Assembly (NCBI GenBank): GCA_938084685.1
Contig: CALKGE010000008.1
Span: forward strand, 1 to 64,000
From: an uncultured Pirellulaceae bacterium
GTDB taxonomy: Bacteria > Planctomycetota > Planctomycetia > Pirellulales > Pirellulaceae
Direction of reading: 5' to 3'
DNA length: 64,000 bases
Shown: positions 15,897-24,233 of the stretch, piece after piece
Layout: each line of letters starts with the position of its first letter
How positions within the stretch are numbered: the first letter of the stretch is position 1
The notes under the pieces: generated by a model
What the model saw: the letters and a program-made list of their open reading frames with translations, nothing else
What the model was told of the DNA's origin: nothing
Databases searched by the model: none
Translations under genes and position numbers: made by a program

Positions 15897-17945
15897 TTAG
15901 GGTTGTTGGAAGAGGCGACCTGAAGATTGGGTACCGTAGGCTTCTGGCAGGTTCTGCATCTGAGGTCGCTGAGCAGGACCCTGATAACCGTTACGTATAT
16001 AAGGATGAGCTGATTCGCGTAAAGTCGGAGCTTCTCGGGAAACCCGGCCTGCCTGATGCGGTGTCGAGATCACATGCGGTGTAATGAGGATGATCAGCTC
16101 CGTCTTCTGTTCCTGTTCAAAATCTTTACGGAACAAAGGGCCGATACCAGGAATATCTCCTAGCAATGGCACCTTCAACTGTCGCTTGACTACTTTCTCT
16201 TCCACCAATCCACCGATGGCAACGGTGAGTCCATCTTTGGCCACGATCGTATTCACCGTGGTGGCATTACTGATCACAGGTCGTGTCACCGTCTGTTCTG
16301 CCGAGATGGGAATGATATCCTGTTTCCCGGTATCATCGCCGGTTCGTTCCTGATAAATCGTCATGGTCACTGTCCGATCCGCGTTGATCTTTGGCAACAG
16401 CATCAACGAAGTACCAATCTGTTGATCAGAGGTGTTAAAAGAGGAGCCAATCGTCTGGCCACCCTGGTTCGAGTTGGTCACGGTGGAGGCACTGTCAGTA
16501 AACCTTCGCTCTTCCCCGATACGCAACGAAGCAGGCCGGTTGTTCGAGGCGAGCAGCATCGGCGTAGCTACCACATTGACTCGATTCTCTTCTTCCAGCA
16601 ATTGCACGCGAGCGCGGAAATTCTGATCGAGGAATTGATAAACGAAGGTCGATCCTTCCGCATCCAGTTCGAAGTTACCACTACCCAAAGCCGTACCTCC
16701 ATTGGCGAGGTACGAAGCACCCGGCCCAATGAACTGTTCAGTCGCAGTATTCACCAGGTTTGTGCCGACAAAATCGGGATCACCGGGTGATGGCGTAGTC
16801 TTTCGCTCGCTGAATTCAAAATCAAAGGCTGACTTGAACTGATCACCCAGGGTCACTTCCAGAATTTTGACTTCCAGTAATACCTGCGGTGTTGGTCGGT
16901 CAAGTTCTTCAATCAGGTTGGAGATCGATTCCATGGCAATTTTGTCACTGGTACGGACAATAATCATCCCGTGGGTTTGATTGATCGCCACATGAATCGG
17001 AGGTTCCTGCGAGGTCACTTTCTGAACGGCATCACCCGTCGCCTGCCCTGCAGAGTTGCTTGACTCCCGGTTGAGCGCCTGCAGTTGATCTGCTGTCAGA
17101 TTCTGATCATCGATGATTTCATTACGCCGGTTGACCGCTTCGTATTGGAAGGACTGCTGTTGAGGGCCGCCGCCCATGCCCATGCCACCCATACCCATAC
17201 CGCCCATGCCCATGCCGCGCATACCGAATCCTCCCATGCCCATGCCCATGCCGCCCATGCCGCCCATCATGCCGCCCATGCCGTTGAAGCCACCACTAAA
17301 AGCGTTTCCACCGAAGTTACTGCCACCGAAGTTACCGCCACCACCAAAATTATTGGAGCCTCCCATCATCCCCATCATCTGCATGGTTTGGCTGAGCATT
17401 TGTGACTGCATTCCAGCCTGCGCAAGGAACTGATCGTCATAGTACCGGGGAAGTGACAGCAGCACACGTTCTCCGTAGAGATCCTGAATATGTTGCCCGA
17501 TGCTGAAGACATTGGGATGCAGCAAGGTGAAAACCTGTGTGTCTTCCTCGCGATAAATCACCAGGTCTTTCCCATACTCTTCGGTGGTCATGATGCGAAC
17601 CAATCCGACTTCCGACTCTTCCCGGTACCAAAGTCCGGAAACTTTACAAATGGTCTCGATCGCATCAATCGCTTTGATATGACGCAGGAAAATGGAAACT
17701 TCGGCTTCACCAGCTTGCCGGGAAGCCACAACATTGAGACCACTGATCTCTGAAACCAGACGCGAGGCATCCAGAACTGTGGATTCGTTCAGTTCGAGGC
17801 GGGTGATGACCTGTTTCTTCCCAATTTCAAACTCGGCATTCACCGCAGGGGGATCGGCCAGCTGCTGCTGTTGGGCAATAACCGGAGTCGCCACTAGCCA
17901 GCAGACTGCGAGAACCAATCCGAGCGTCTTATGTATGAGTGACAT
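15897..17945 (-). CDS. Secretin (GspD/PilQ-like) with Gly/Met-rich insertion
   Basis: 682 aa, the outer-membrane channel of a type II secretion or type IV pilus machine. Signal peptide ends TPVIAQ. Residues ~40-160 hold STN/N0-N1-like modules. Residues ~176-262 are an unusual Gly/Met/Phe/Asn-rich stretch (MMGMMGG, then repeated GMGMGG) in the position of a loop between N domains. The C-terminal secretin domain (~350-640) has LLEVKILEV, VTRPVISNATTVNTIVAKDG and KVPLLGDIPGIGPLFR, then TELIILITPHVI, all diagnostic. A ~50-residue tail follows. It is 29 bp downstream of a GspC/PilP-like gene and ends the cluster. Confidence 0.95.
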   Translation of the reverse strand: MSLIHKTLGLVLAVCWLVATPVIAQQQQLADPPAVNAEFEIGKKQVITRLELNESTVLDASRLVSEISGLNVVASRQAGEAEVSIFLRHIKAIDAIETICKVSGLWYREESEVGLVRIMTTEEYGKDLVIYREEDTQVFTLLHPNVFSIGQHIQDLYGERVLLSLPRYYDDQFLAQAGMQSQMLSQTMQMMGMMGGSNNFGGGGNFGGSNFGGNAFSGGFNGMGGMMGGMGGMGMGMGGFGMRGMGMGGMGMGGMGMGGGPQQQSFQYEAVNRRNEIIDDQNLTADQLQALNRESSNSAGQATGDAVQKVTSQEPPIHVAINQTHGMIIVRTSDKIAMESISNLIEELDRPTPQVLLEVKILEVTLGDQFKSAFDFEFSERKTTPSPGDPDFVGTNLVNTATEQFIGPGASYLANGGTALGSGNFELDAEGSTFVYQFLDQNFRARVQLLEEENRVNVVATPMLLASNNRPASLRIGEERRFTDSASTVTNSNQGGQTIGSSFNTSDQQIGTSLMLLPKINADRTVTMTIYQERTGDDTGKQDIIPISAEQTVTRPVISNATTVNTIVAKDGLTVAIGGLVEEKVVKRQLKVPLLGDIPGIGPLFRKDFEQEQKTELIILITPHVISTPHQAGRVSREAPTLRESAHPYIRNGYQGPAQRPQMQNLPEAYGTQSSGRLFQQP

Positions 17946-17974
17946 TTCTAAAAAACCTTTTCGTAAGGTGGTTT

Positions 17975-18541
17975 TTACTTGATGACATAATGTGTGGCAT
18001 CATCTGATTCCACTACGACAGCACCTGATGCTGTGATTGTCTTGATTGTGTATGAATCCGATTCGAGCAGGATACTATCTCCCACCTTACAGATGACCGA
18101 CGCTTCGCCTTCACGTTGAATGAGTGCTTTGACCAAATCCCGTCCAGCAGCAATGGAACCCATGACTTTCACTCCGGCGAGTGTAGGTAGTCCACTGACA
18201 TTCACATGTTGCACTGGTGGTTCTTCAACGTTGACCTGAGGATCAACCGGTGGCTGATCGTTGGGAATTGTAAACATGGCTGGCCGAACTTCATCCTGAT
18301 ACTGCGTCACCGGCGGCACCCCGGATTGCGTCGTATCGGACATCACCGATTGCTCGTGGTATTCCTGCCGGGATTGTTCCGCCTGAGTCTGCATTTGCTC
18401 CAGCATGGCAGGGTCAGTAATCTCGTTATCAACGGTCGCCTTGAGTGGCGAAGGGGAATCTAAATCAGAGACGCACCCCGTGAACGTCCAGACACACCCG
18501 GTGATCAGCATACCGCAGGCCAACTTGAATCGAGTTACCAT
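17975..18541 (-). CDS. GspC/PilP-like lipoprotein partner of the secretin
   Basis: 188 aa. The N-terminus carries two possible lipobox cysteines (ITGC at Cys16, FTGC at Cys23), so it is probably lipidated. A Gln/Pro-rich linker (~30-110) leads to a small beta domain (~115-188: LAGVKVMGSIAAGRDLVKAL … CKVGDSILLESDSYTIKTI … VVVES). This resembles the homology-region fold of GspC/PilP, which docks onto the secretin N0 domain. Located directly before the secretin gene, which supports that role. Confidence 0.65.
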   Translation of the reverse strand: MVTRFKLACGMLITGCVWTFTGCVSDLDSPSPLKATVDNEITDPAMLEQMQTQAEQSRQEYHEQSVMSDTTQSGVPPVTQYQDEVRPAMFTIPNDQPPVDPQVNVEEPPVQHVNVSGLPTLAGVKVMGSIAAGRDLVKALIQREGEASVICKVGDSILLESDSYTIKTITASGAVVVESDDATHYVIK

Positions 18542-18705
18542 AAGGTTGTCATCGCTCTTTGAAACGGAGTCATAAATACATAAGGGGGCGACCAGCGCAC
18601 CTGCGGCGCTAATCTCCCCCCATTTATCCGAGGTGTAAGTACCAAAAAAGTCGTCCGACTGTAAACATCAGTTACACAATATTCCGTGTAAAACAGCGCA
18701 TAAAA

Positions 18706-18734
18706 AACCCCTCAGGCTACTCACCTCAGGGGTT
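18706..18734 (-). terminator. Terminator after the PilP-like gene
   Basis: 11-bp arms (18706-18716 and 18724-18734) pair at 10 of 11 positions with a 7-nt loop. They are followed on the minus strand by T6. It separates the upstream pilus operon from the lipoprotein-secretin pair. Confidence 0.88.
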
Positions 18735-18756
18735 ACTGTGTAGTAGTTTACGCAAG

Positions 18757-19359
18757 TTAGCGGACGATCACTGATTCAGATAAAGTTCCCAGTTTAACTT
18801 CTACCGATCCACCTTCGATCGTCTGTATTTCAACGACCAGATTACCTTTGGAACGACTCAGCGTCAGGCGATCTTTCTCTCGGACAAAGTAGATTTTTCC
18901 GTCGATACGAATACTCGCCACCTTCGTTTCCGAGCTGCCCTCTTTCGAATCGTCTTTCGTCTGCATGCAAACGACTCCGACCAATTCAATCATGGGAACG
19001 TCCACACCCGGACCGACTTCTACAAATTCATTGTTCGCCCGTTTCTGTTCATTCCGAATCGAATCATCCGGAGCAAAAGGGTCGCGCACGTTGCGCTGCT
19101 GAAGTTGCAGCAGCAATTCTCGCAACAACTGATCGGTGGTCTTTGGCTTCTCTTCCTCTGCCGACTCGGCAGTCGCATCCTGTTCCACTTCAACGAGCGT
19201 TTCAGCAGGATCCACCACTTTAACTTCTTCGGCGGAAGCTGCATCGTCTTCGACCACGGTTACAGCCGGATCAGCCTCCTCGGCCGTCTCCTGCCCGAAA
19301 ACCACCGCCGAAAACAACAGCATGGAAAAAACACACCATTTACCAACAGCGTATTTCAT
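18757..19359 (-). CDS. PilP-like pilus/secretion assembly protein
   Basis: 200 aa with a signal peptide (ends VVFGQ), then an acidic Glu/Ala/Val-rich linker (~25-80). The core has the PilP signature: RDPFAP near residue 93, then IELVGVVCMQ … VASIRIDGKIYFVREKDRLTLSRSKGNL as a small beta-barrel. PilP links the inner-membrane PilMNO platform to the secretin. Lies 97 bp after the PilC/GspF gene, with its own terminator. A second, shorter GspC/PilP-like gene follows, so the locus has two candidate linkers. Confidence 0.75.
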   Translation of the reverse strand: MKYAVGKWCVFSMLLFSAVVFGQETAEEADPAVTVVEDDAASAEEVKVVDPAETLVEVEQDATAESAEEEKPKTTDQLLRELLLQLQQRNVRDPFAPDDSIRNEQKRANNEFVEVGPGVDVPMIELVGVVCMQTKDDSKEGSSETKVASIRIDGKIYFVREKDRLTLSRSKGNLVVEIQTIEGGSVEVKLGTLSESVIVR

Positions 19360-19456
19360 TTGTCAGTCCTCCGTTTTTACAGAACTCGTCCAGTCGTCTA
19401 ATCGCCCGAAATCTCTTTGTTCTTTGAATAAAAGTATCATTTACTATGAATTTAGA

Positions 19457-20683
19457 TCAGGCAACACTCATCCCCAGAGCTGCCATGAAGAAGCTGAAGT
19501 AAACGAAGCCGACGATCCCGCCTACAACGATGATCATGACCGGTTCGGTGACCGCACTTAACCATCGAATTCGGGCCTGAAGCCGGGAATCATAGTAGGT
19601 TCCAATTTCCGACAACACTTCCCCCAGATTACCAGTCTGTTCACCGATCGCGATCACCTGGGAAACCGTGGGAGGGATAATGATGTCATCAATGGCTGCC
19701 GAGAGATTCTCGCCGTTAATAATCTTTTCACGAGCACTCAGGATGTGCGCCTGAATTGCCTTGTTACCAACGGCTTTACCAGCAACACGCAGCGAATCCA
19801 CCAGCGTTAAACCACTTTCGATCAACACCGATAGGGTAAAACCAAACTGTGAGATCGCCGAGAAGGTAAGAATTCCACCAATCACCGGGACATCCAACAG
19901 AATACGATGAATGCGAAGTTTACCAATCGGACTTCGCCAGATCAGAAAGAAGGTCCCGATCAAGACAATGAGCCCCACAAGCAGGTAGGGCAGGTAGGCG
20001 ATCGCGCCTTTACTAACATCCATCAAAAACTGCGTAGATGCAGGAAGCTGGCCTCCCTTTCGTTCAATAAACGTTGCGAACTTGGGAATCACTCCATAGA
20101 CCAGAAACAGGGTCACCAACGTCGCAACCAGCATTACAAAGACCGGATAGAACAAAGCTGAAATTAACTTCACCATTTGTTCGCTTCGCCGTTCGATTCC
20201 CTCCGCGATCCGGTTCATGGCGATTTCCAGTTCCCCACTCGCCTCGGAGCTTTCCACCATCTGCACAACCACCGCAGAAAAAACTCGCGAGTGACGGCTC
20301 ATGGCATTGGAAAAGGACGTCCCACTTTCCACATCTTCAATGATCTGCTGAATGACCTCTCGAAACGCTTTCTTGTGGGATTCTTTCCGACAGATTTGCA
20401 GCGCCTGCAGCAGGGTCAGTCCAGTTTGGACCATCATGGCCATTTGCCGAAAGAAGGTCGCTCGATCCCGAGCCATAATCGGCATCAGCCAGGCCGCTCG
20501 ATAAATCCAGCGGCGTTTCTGTGTGGAACCGATACCGCTGGGAACCGTCGTCTCTTCCAGGTTGACAACCATCAATCCCTGTTGCCGCAAATTGGCAGCG
20601 GCCAACTGCAACGAATCTGCTTCCAGCGTTCCCTGATCGTGCCGCCCGTCCGGGGACAGGGCTTTGTATTCGAAGAATGCCAT
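19457..20683 (-). CDS. Type II secretion/type IV pilus inner-membrane platform protein (GspF/PilC)
   Basis: 408 aa, the usual length. N-terminal FFEYKALSPDGRHDQGTLEA is the standard start. Two T2SSF domains (~65-190 and ~270-390) contain FFRQMAMMVQTGLTLLQAL and QFGFTLSVLIESGLTLVDSL. Three membrane segments lie near residues 165-190, 215-240 and 375-400. The protein anchors the assembly ATPases and pilin polymerisation. Its ATG overlaps the stop of the upstream ATPase gene by one base (TGATG), so translation is coupled. Confidence 0.95.
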   Translation of the reverse strand: MAFFEYKALSPDGRHDQGTLEADSLQLAAANLRQQGLMVVNLEETTVPSGIGSTQKRRWIYRAAWLMPIMARDRATFFRQMAMMVQTGLTLLQALQICRKESHKKAFREVIQQIIEDVESGTSFSNAMSRHSRVFSAVVVQMVESSEASGELEIAMNRIAEGIERRSEQMVKLISALFYPVFVMLVATLVTLFLVYGVIPKFATFIERKGGQLPASTQFLMDVSKGAIAYLPYLLVGLIVLIGTFFLIWRSPIGKLRIHRILLDVPVIGGILTFSAISQFGFTLSVLIESGLTLVDSLRVAGKAVGNKAIQAHILSAREKIINGENLSAAIDDIIIPPTVSQVIAIGEQTGNLGEVLSEIGTYYDSRLQARIRWLSAVTEPVMIIVVGGIVGFVYFSFFMAALGMSVA

Positions 20684-22308
20684 CAGACTGTCGCTCCGAT
20701 CGTCACACTGATAACATCTTCCAGGCTGGTGATGCCCAGCGCTACTTTTTCCAAACCATCGCGGAGCATCGTTTTATGTTTTTTGCCGCCCACCTGAGTG
20801 ATCTGCTGTTCGGATGCTCCTTCTGAGATCAGTTGCCGCGTTTCGTCGCCGGTCCAAAAACATTCAAACAGTCCGATGCGGCCACTGTACCCGGTGCCAA
20901 GACAGGAGGGGCAACCTTTGGCAACAAAGTGGGATTCCAGTTCAAAATCACCGATCAGTCCTCTGGTTCGTTCATCGACTGCCACTTCTTCACGACACGA
21001 AGTACACAGTCGGCGAACCAGACGTTGTGAGATAGCACCTACCAGCGTCGCCCCTACCAGGTACGGTTCACATCCAAAGTCCATCAGTCGGGTCACTGCT
21101 CCCACGGCGGTGTTGGTGTGCAGGGATGAAAAAACAAGGTGTCCCGTCAAAGCTGCTTTCAGGGCGATATCCGCGGTGGGCAGATCGCGGATTTCGCCGA
21201 TCATGACAACGTCAGGATCGTGGCGGAGAATCGATCGGAGAGCCGATTCGAAAGTTACCTTATCTGACGCTCCGACCTGCACCTGCGAGACACTGGGAAC
21301 AATCTGTTCGATGGGATCTTCCACCGTGATGATGTTACGCCAGCCACTGTTGATTTCTTTCAGGGCGCTGTAGAGAGTCGTTGACTTTCCAGAACCGGTC
21401 GGACCTGTCAGCAGCACGATTCCATGCGGACGTTGAATCGCATTTCGAAATTCCTCCAGGTCAGCGTCCAGCATTCCCAGCGTAGCCAGCGTGAGATTCT
21501 CGTCCGTCGTCCCCAGAAGTCGAATCGTAATTCGTTCACCAAATCGAGTAGGAATGACTGCCACACGCATATCCTGTGAGATACCGTTGGCCAGCTCGTA
21601 CTGCATGCGGCCGTCCTGCGGAGCGCGTTGTTCGGCAATGTCCAATCCAGAAAAGACTTTAATGCGCGAGACCAGTTGGCGACCGGTATCACTTGGCAGA
21701 CTACTGATATAACTGATCAATCGGCCATCCACTCGAAACCTGACTCGGGTCGAATTCTCCGAAGGTTCAATATGGATGTCCGATGCATGGTGTAAATACG
21801 CTTCGTTGATGATTCGTTCGAAAAGCCCAACTGCACCCTCACCGTCGTCCCCGGCACCGGCGAGCGAAGTCATCTGACGGAGCGAACGCACATATTGAAG
21901 CGAGTCACTAAGAGCATCCGGCGAGGCGAGTGCCACGTCAGCCAGAATATCCAGCGAGCGTTCGACCGCACTGATGAGTGCCAGATCGTCAACATCCGCA
22001 GTTGCCAAAATGAGCTTGCCATTCTCACCACAGATGGGCACCACACCACGTTGCAGTGCGACATCGGCCATGGTGCGAGCCGCCTCGTCATCGATCACCT
22101 CGACTGCCAGGTCCACAAACCGGATACCACGTTGTTCGGCAACAGCATGATAAAGCGCCTTCACGGGAATACGCTGCGCAATACTAATCGCATCCACCAC
22201 AGTGATATTCTGCTCACGAGCTGTTCTGCGGACGTCCGAAAGTTGATCGTCTGTTATAAGTCCCTGCGAGACTGCTGCATCCAGAAGTTCCTGTTCTCTG
22301 ATTGGCAT
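20683..22308 (-). CDS. Assembly ATPase (GspE/PilB family)
   Basis: 541 aa hexameric ATPase driving pilus or pseudopilus extension. N-terminal MshEN-like domain (1-120: LLDAAVSQGLITDDQLSDV), then the ATPase core: Walker A GPTGSGKSTTLYSA, Asp box, Walker B DVVMIGEIRD, and the His box LVFSSLHTNTA. The C-terminal tetracysteine zinc site (CTSCREE … CPSCLGTGY) is intact, as in true GspE/PilB. It lies 12 bp after pilT and overlaps pilC/gspF by one base. Confidence 0.96.
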   Translation of the reverse strand: MPIREQELLDAAVSQGLITDDQLSDVRRTAREQNITVVDAISIAQRIPVKALYHAVAEQRGIRFVDLAVEVIDDEAARTMADVALQRGVVPICGENGKLILATADVDDLALISAVERSLDILADVALASPDALSDSLQYVRSLRQMTSLAGAGDDGEGAVGLFERIINEAYLHHASDIHIEPSENSTRVRFRVDGRLISYISSLPSDTGRQLVSRIKVFSGLDIAEQRAPQDGRMQYELANGISQDMRVAVIPTRFGERITIRLLGTTDENLTLATLGMLDADLEEFRNAIQRPHGIVLLTGPTGSGKSTTLYSALKEINSGWRNIITVEDPIEQIVPSVSQVQVGASDKVTFESALRSILRHDPDVVMIGEIRDLPTADIALKAALTGHLVFSSLHTNTAVGAVTRLMDFGCEPYLVGATLVGAISQRLVRRLCTSCREEVAVDERTRGLIGDFELESHFVAKGCPSCLGTGYSGRIGLFECFWTGDETRQLISEGASEQQITQVGGKKHKTMLRDGLEKVALGITSLEDVISVTIGATV

Positions 22309-22320
22309 GACCGTTCCTCT

Positions 22321-23430
22321 CTACTTCTTGATCCCATAGGACGGACCGGAGCTACCTGAACCTCGTAAACGTTGAAGACGGGACATCATGGCTGCCGGAT
22401 CCCGAGCGAGTCGACGCGCGTCTTCTTCCAGGATTACGTTTTTGTAGACGAGATCTGCTAGTGCATATTCGACAGTCAACATCCCTTCCGACGCCCCGAT
22501 TTCCATCAGTGAGTAAATCTGCGAAGGCTTGGACGTACGGATCAGATTGGCAACGGCGGGATTTACGAACAGAACTTCCGTCAGTGGCACTCGACCTCCA
22601 CCTCGTGCAACAGGAAGCAGGTGCTGAGCCACGACCGCTCGTAACACCATTGATAACTGCTGGCGAATCGCCAGTTGTTCATCTGCATTGAACACACCGA
22701 TCACGCGATCAATTGCTCCCACGCAGTCACCGGTATGAAGTGTGGAGAAGACCAGGTGCCCTGTTTCCGCGGCTGTAATAGCAGCTCGGATCGTTTCCAC
22801 ATCCCGCATCTCTCCGATCAGCATGACATCGGGATCTTCTCGCAACGCTGCTCGCACGGCCCCATCGAAGGACTGGACGTCGGTATACAGTTCCCGCTGG
22901 TGAATCAGTGAATTCTTATTGCTGTGTACATATTCGATCGGGTCTTCGACCGTAATGATATGGTCCGAACGGGTCCGATTAATCTTGTCGATAATACTTG
23001 CCAGGGTTGTCGACTTACCTGAACCGGTCGGTCCGGTCACTAACACCAATCCATCCTGTAGTTGGGTCAATCGGTCGAGCTGAGGAGGCAGGTTCAGTTC
23101 CTCCAGACTGCGAAACTCATTATCCAGCAGTCGAATCGCAAAGCTGACATTGCCACGGTCACGATATACGTTTACACGATAACGCTGACCACCATGTGAC
23201 AACGCGATATCCACATGATGCTGTTTGGCAAAGACTGCACGCTGACTTTCATTCAAGATCTGACAAGCGACCTGCTCTAATTCACCTGCCGTCGAGTAGA
23301 TGTCTTCCTGTTTAATCAGTTTTCCATCACAGCGCATAAAAGGGTGCTCATCGGAACTTAGATGCAGGTCCGATGCACTTTGGTCGAGCATACGTTGCAG
23401 CAACTGATCAAATTCTGCTTTCGTAAACAC
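22321..23430 (-). CDS. pilT: PilT-family retraction ATPase
   Basis: 369 aa, the length typical of PilT. It has Walker A GPTGSGKSTTLASI, Walker B DVMLIGEMRD, the HIITVEDPIEY Asp box, and LVFSTLHTGDC. The C-terminal FVNPAVANLIR … IYSLMEIG corresponds to the AIRNLIRE region of PilT, with substitutions. It lacks the zinc tetracysteine of GspE/PilB. A retraction ATPase next to an extension ATPase points to a dynamic type IV pilus rather than a pure type II secretion system. Confidence 0.93.
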   Translation of the reverse strand: MFTKAEFDQLLQRMLDQSASDLHLSSDEHPFMRCDGKLIKQEDIYSTAGELEQVACQILNESQRAVFAKQHHVDIALSHGGQRYRVNVYRDRGNVSFAIRLLDNEFRSLEELNLPPQLDRLTQLQDGLVLVTGPTGSGKSTTLASIIDKINRTRSDHIITVEDPIEYVHSNKNSLIHQRELYTDVQSFDGAVRAALREDPDVMLIGEMRDVETIRAAITAAETGHLVFSTLHTGDCVGAIDRVIGVFNADEQLAIRQQLSMVLRAVVAQHLLPVARGGGRVPLTEVLFVNPAVANLIRTSKPSQIYSLMEIGASEGMLTVEYALADLVYKNVILEEDARRLARDPAAMMSRLQRLRGSGSSGPSYGIKK

Positions 23431-23441
23431 CTCGGCGCTCC

Positions 23442-24233
23442 CTAGTAAACAAGTAGCATGGAATACTCAATCTGAGACGCTTCGCCTCCCTGTGGTCGTG
23501 TTTTCGCCACTTCCACATCCAGGACAAATACATCCTGCTCTAAAGATTCCATTTGTTTAAGAAGTAAGTAAAAAAGTAGCGGGCTGCCCGTAAGTTTATA
23601 TTCACGGCAGGTTAACCCATCTGATTTGAGTAACTGATTGATCTGCTCGTCATTGATGACAGGCGCCCCGGCCACTGCCTGCTTACCATCTGGAATCGAT
23701 GAGACACGATTGGTGTTTGCGTCGTACAGATTTGATTGGCGGAAACTGGTTACGGGGGAGGTCTCAACAATCTCGATCCCGGTTTCAGCAGCAAGTTGGG
23801 AGATTCTGCTCGATAGCTGAGCTTCCTCGGTACTGGTATCTGATTTATCAATCACATTCTCGAGCGCCGTTGTGTACCCCGCCTGAACCGTCTGTAACTT
23901 CCGAGAAATCTCATCCAGACTGGCAGTCACCAACTCCAGATTCTCTTTGGTCCCACCTTCTCGCTGCGACTCCATCGCCAGGTTGAGATCCGTTTGTGTA
24001 TCATCCTTTAATATGGCTAATTCGTCCGTCAGCTTCTCTTTGCGGGGAAAGAATGCCTTCCACGACTCGTCTTCATAAATCAACTCGTTTGACGCATCGG
24101 AAACAATCAGTTGATTGATCAGATCGAGTCCGATGCCGCCCGTAAAGCGAATGTGGTAGTAGCAAAAAGCCAGGACAAACCAGAGCAGGATGAACGCTTT
24201 GCGTTTTTCACCTTTTGTTTTATTACTCAACAT
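23442..24233 (-). CDS. PilO/GspM-like inner-membrane assembly protein
   Basis: I choose the ATG at 24233 (MLSNKTKGEKRKAF), which overlaps the end of the previous gene by 11 bp. The longer frame to 24290 would overlap more and adds an unlike leader. About 263 aa: one membrane helix near residues 14-31 (ILLWFVLAFCYYHI), a coiled-coil (~70-130), and a C-terminal ferredoxin-like domain (CREYKLTGSPLLFYLLLKQM … VFVLDVEV). This bitopic layout and position between the PilN-like fusion and pilT match PilO. Sequence similarity is weak, so assignment rests on architecture. Confidence 0.7.
   Translation of the reverse strand: MLSNKTKGEKRKAFILLWFVLAFCYYHIRFTGGIGLDLINQLIVSDASNELIYEDESWKAFFPRKEKLTDELAILKDDTQTDLNLAMESQREGGTKENLELVTASLDEISRKLQTVQAGYTTALENVIDKSDTSTEEAQLSSRISQLAAETGIEIVETSPVTSFRQSNLYDANTNRVSSIPDGKQAVAGAPVINDEQINQLLKSDGLTCREYKLTGSPLLFYLLLKQMESLEQDVFVLDVEVAKTRPQGGEASQIEYSMLLVY

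Noticed and set aside
17085..17433. Plus-strand frames rich in Ala/His or Pro/Met
   Set aside because: They are antisense readings of the Gly/Met-rich secretin segment; low complexity explains the open frames.
22461..22911. Plus-strand frames over pilT
   Set aside because: Shadow frames of a gene with intact Walker motifs.
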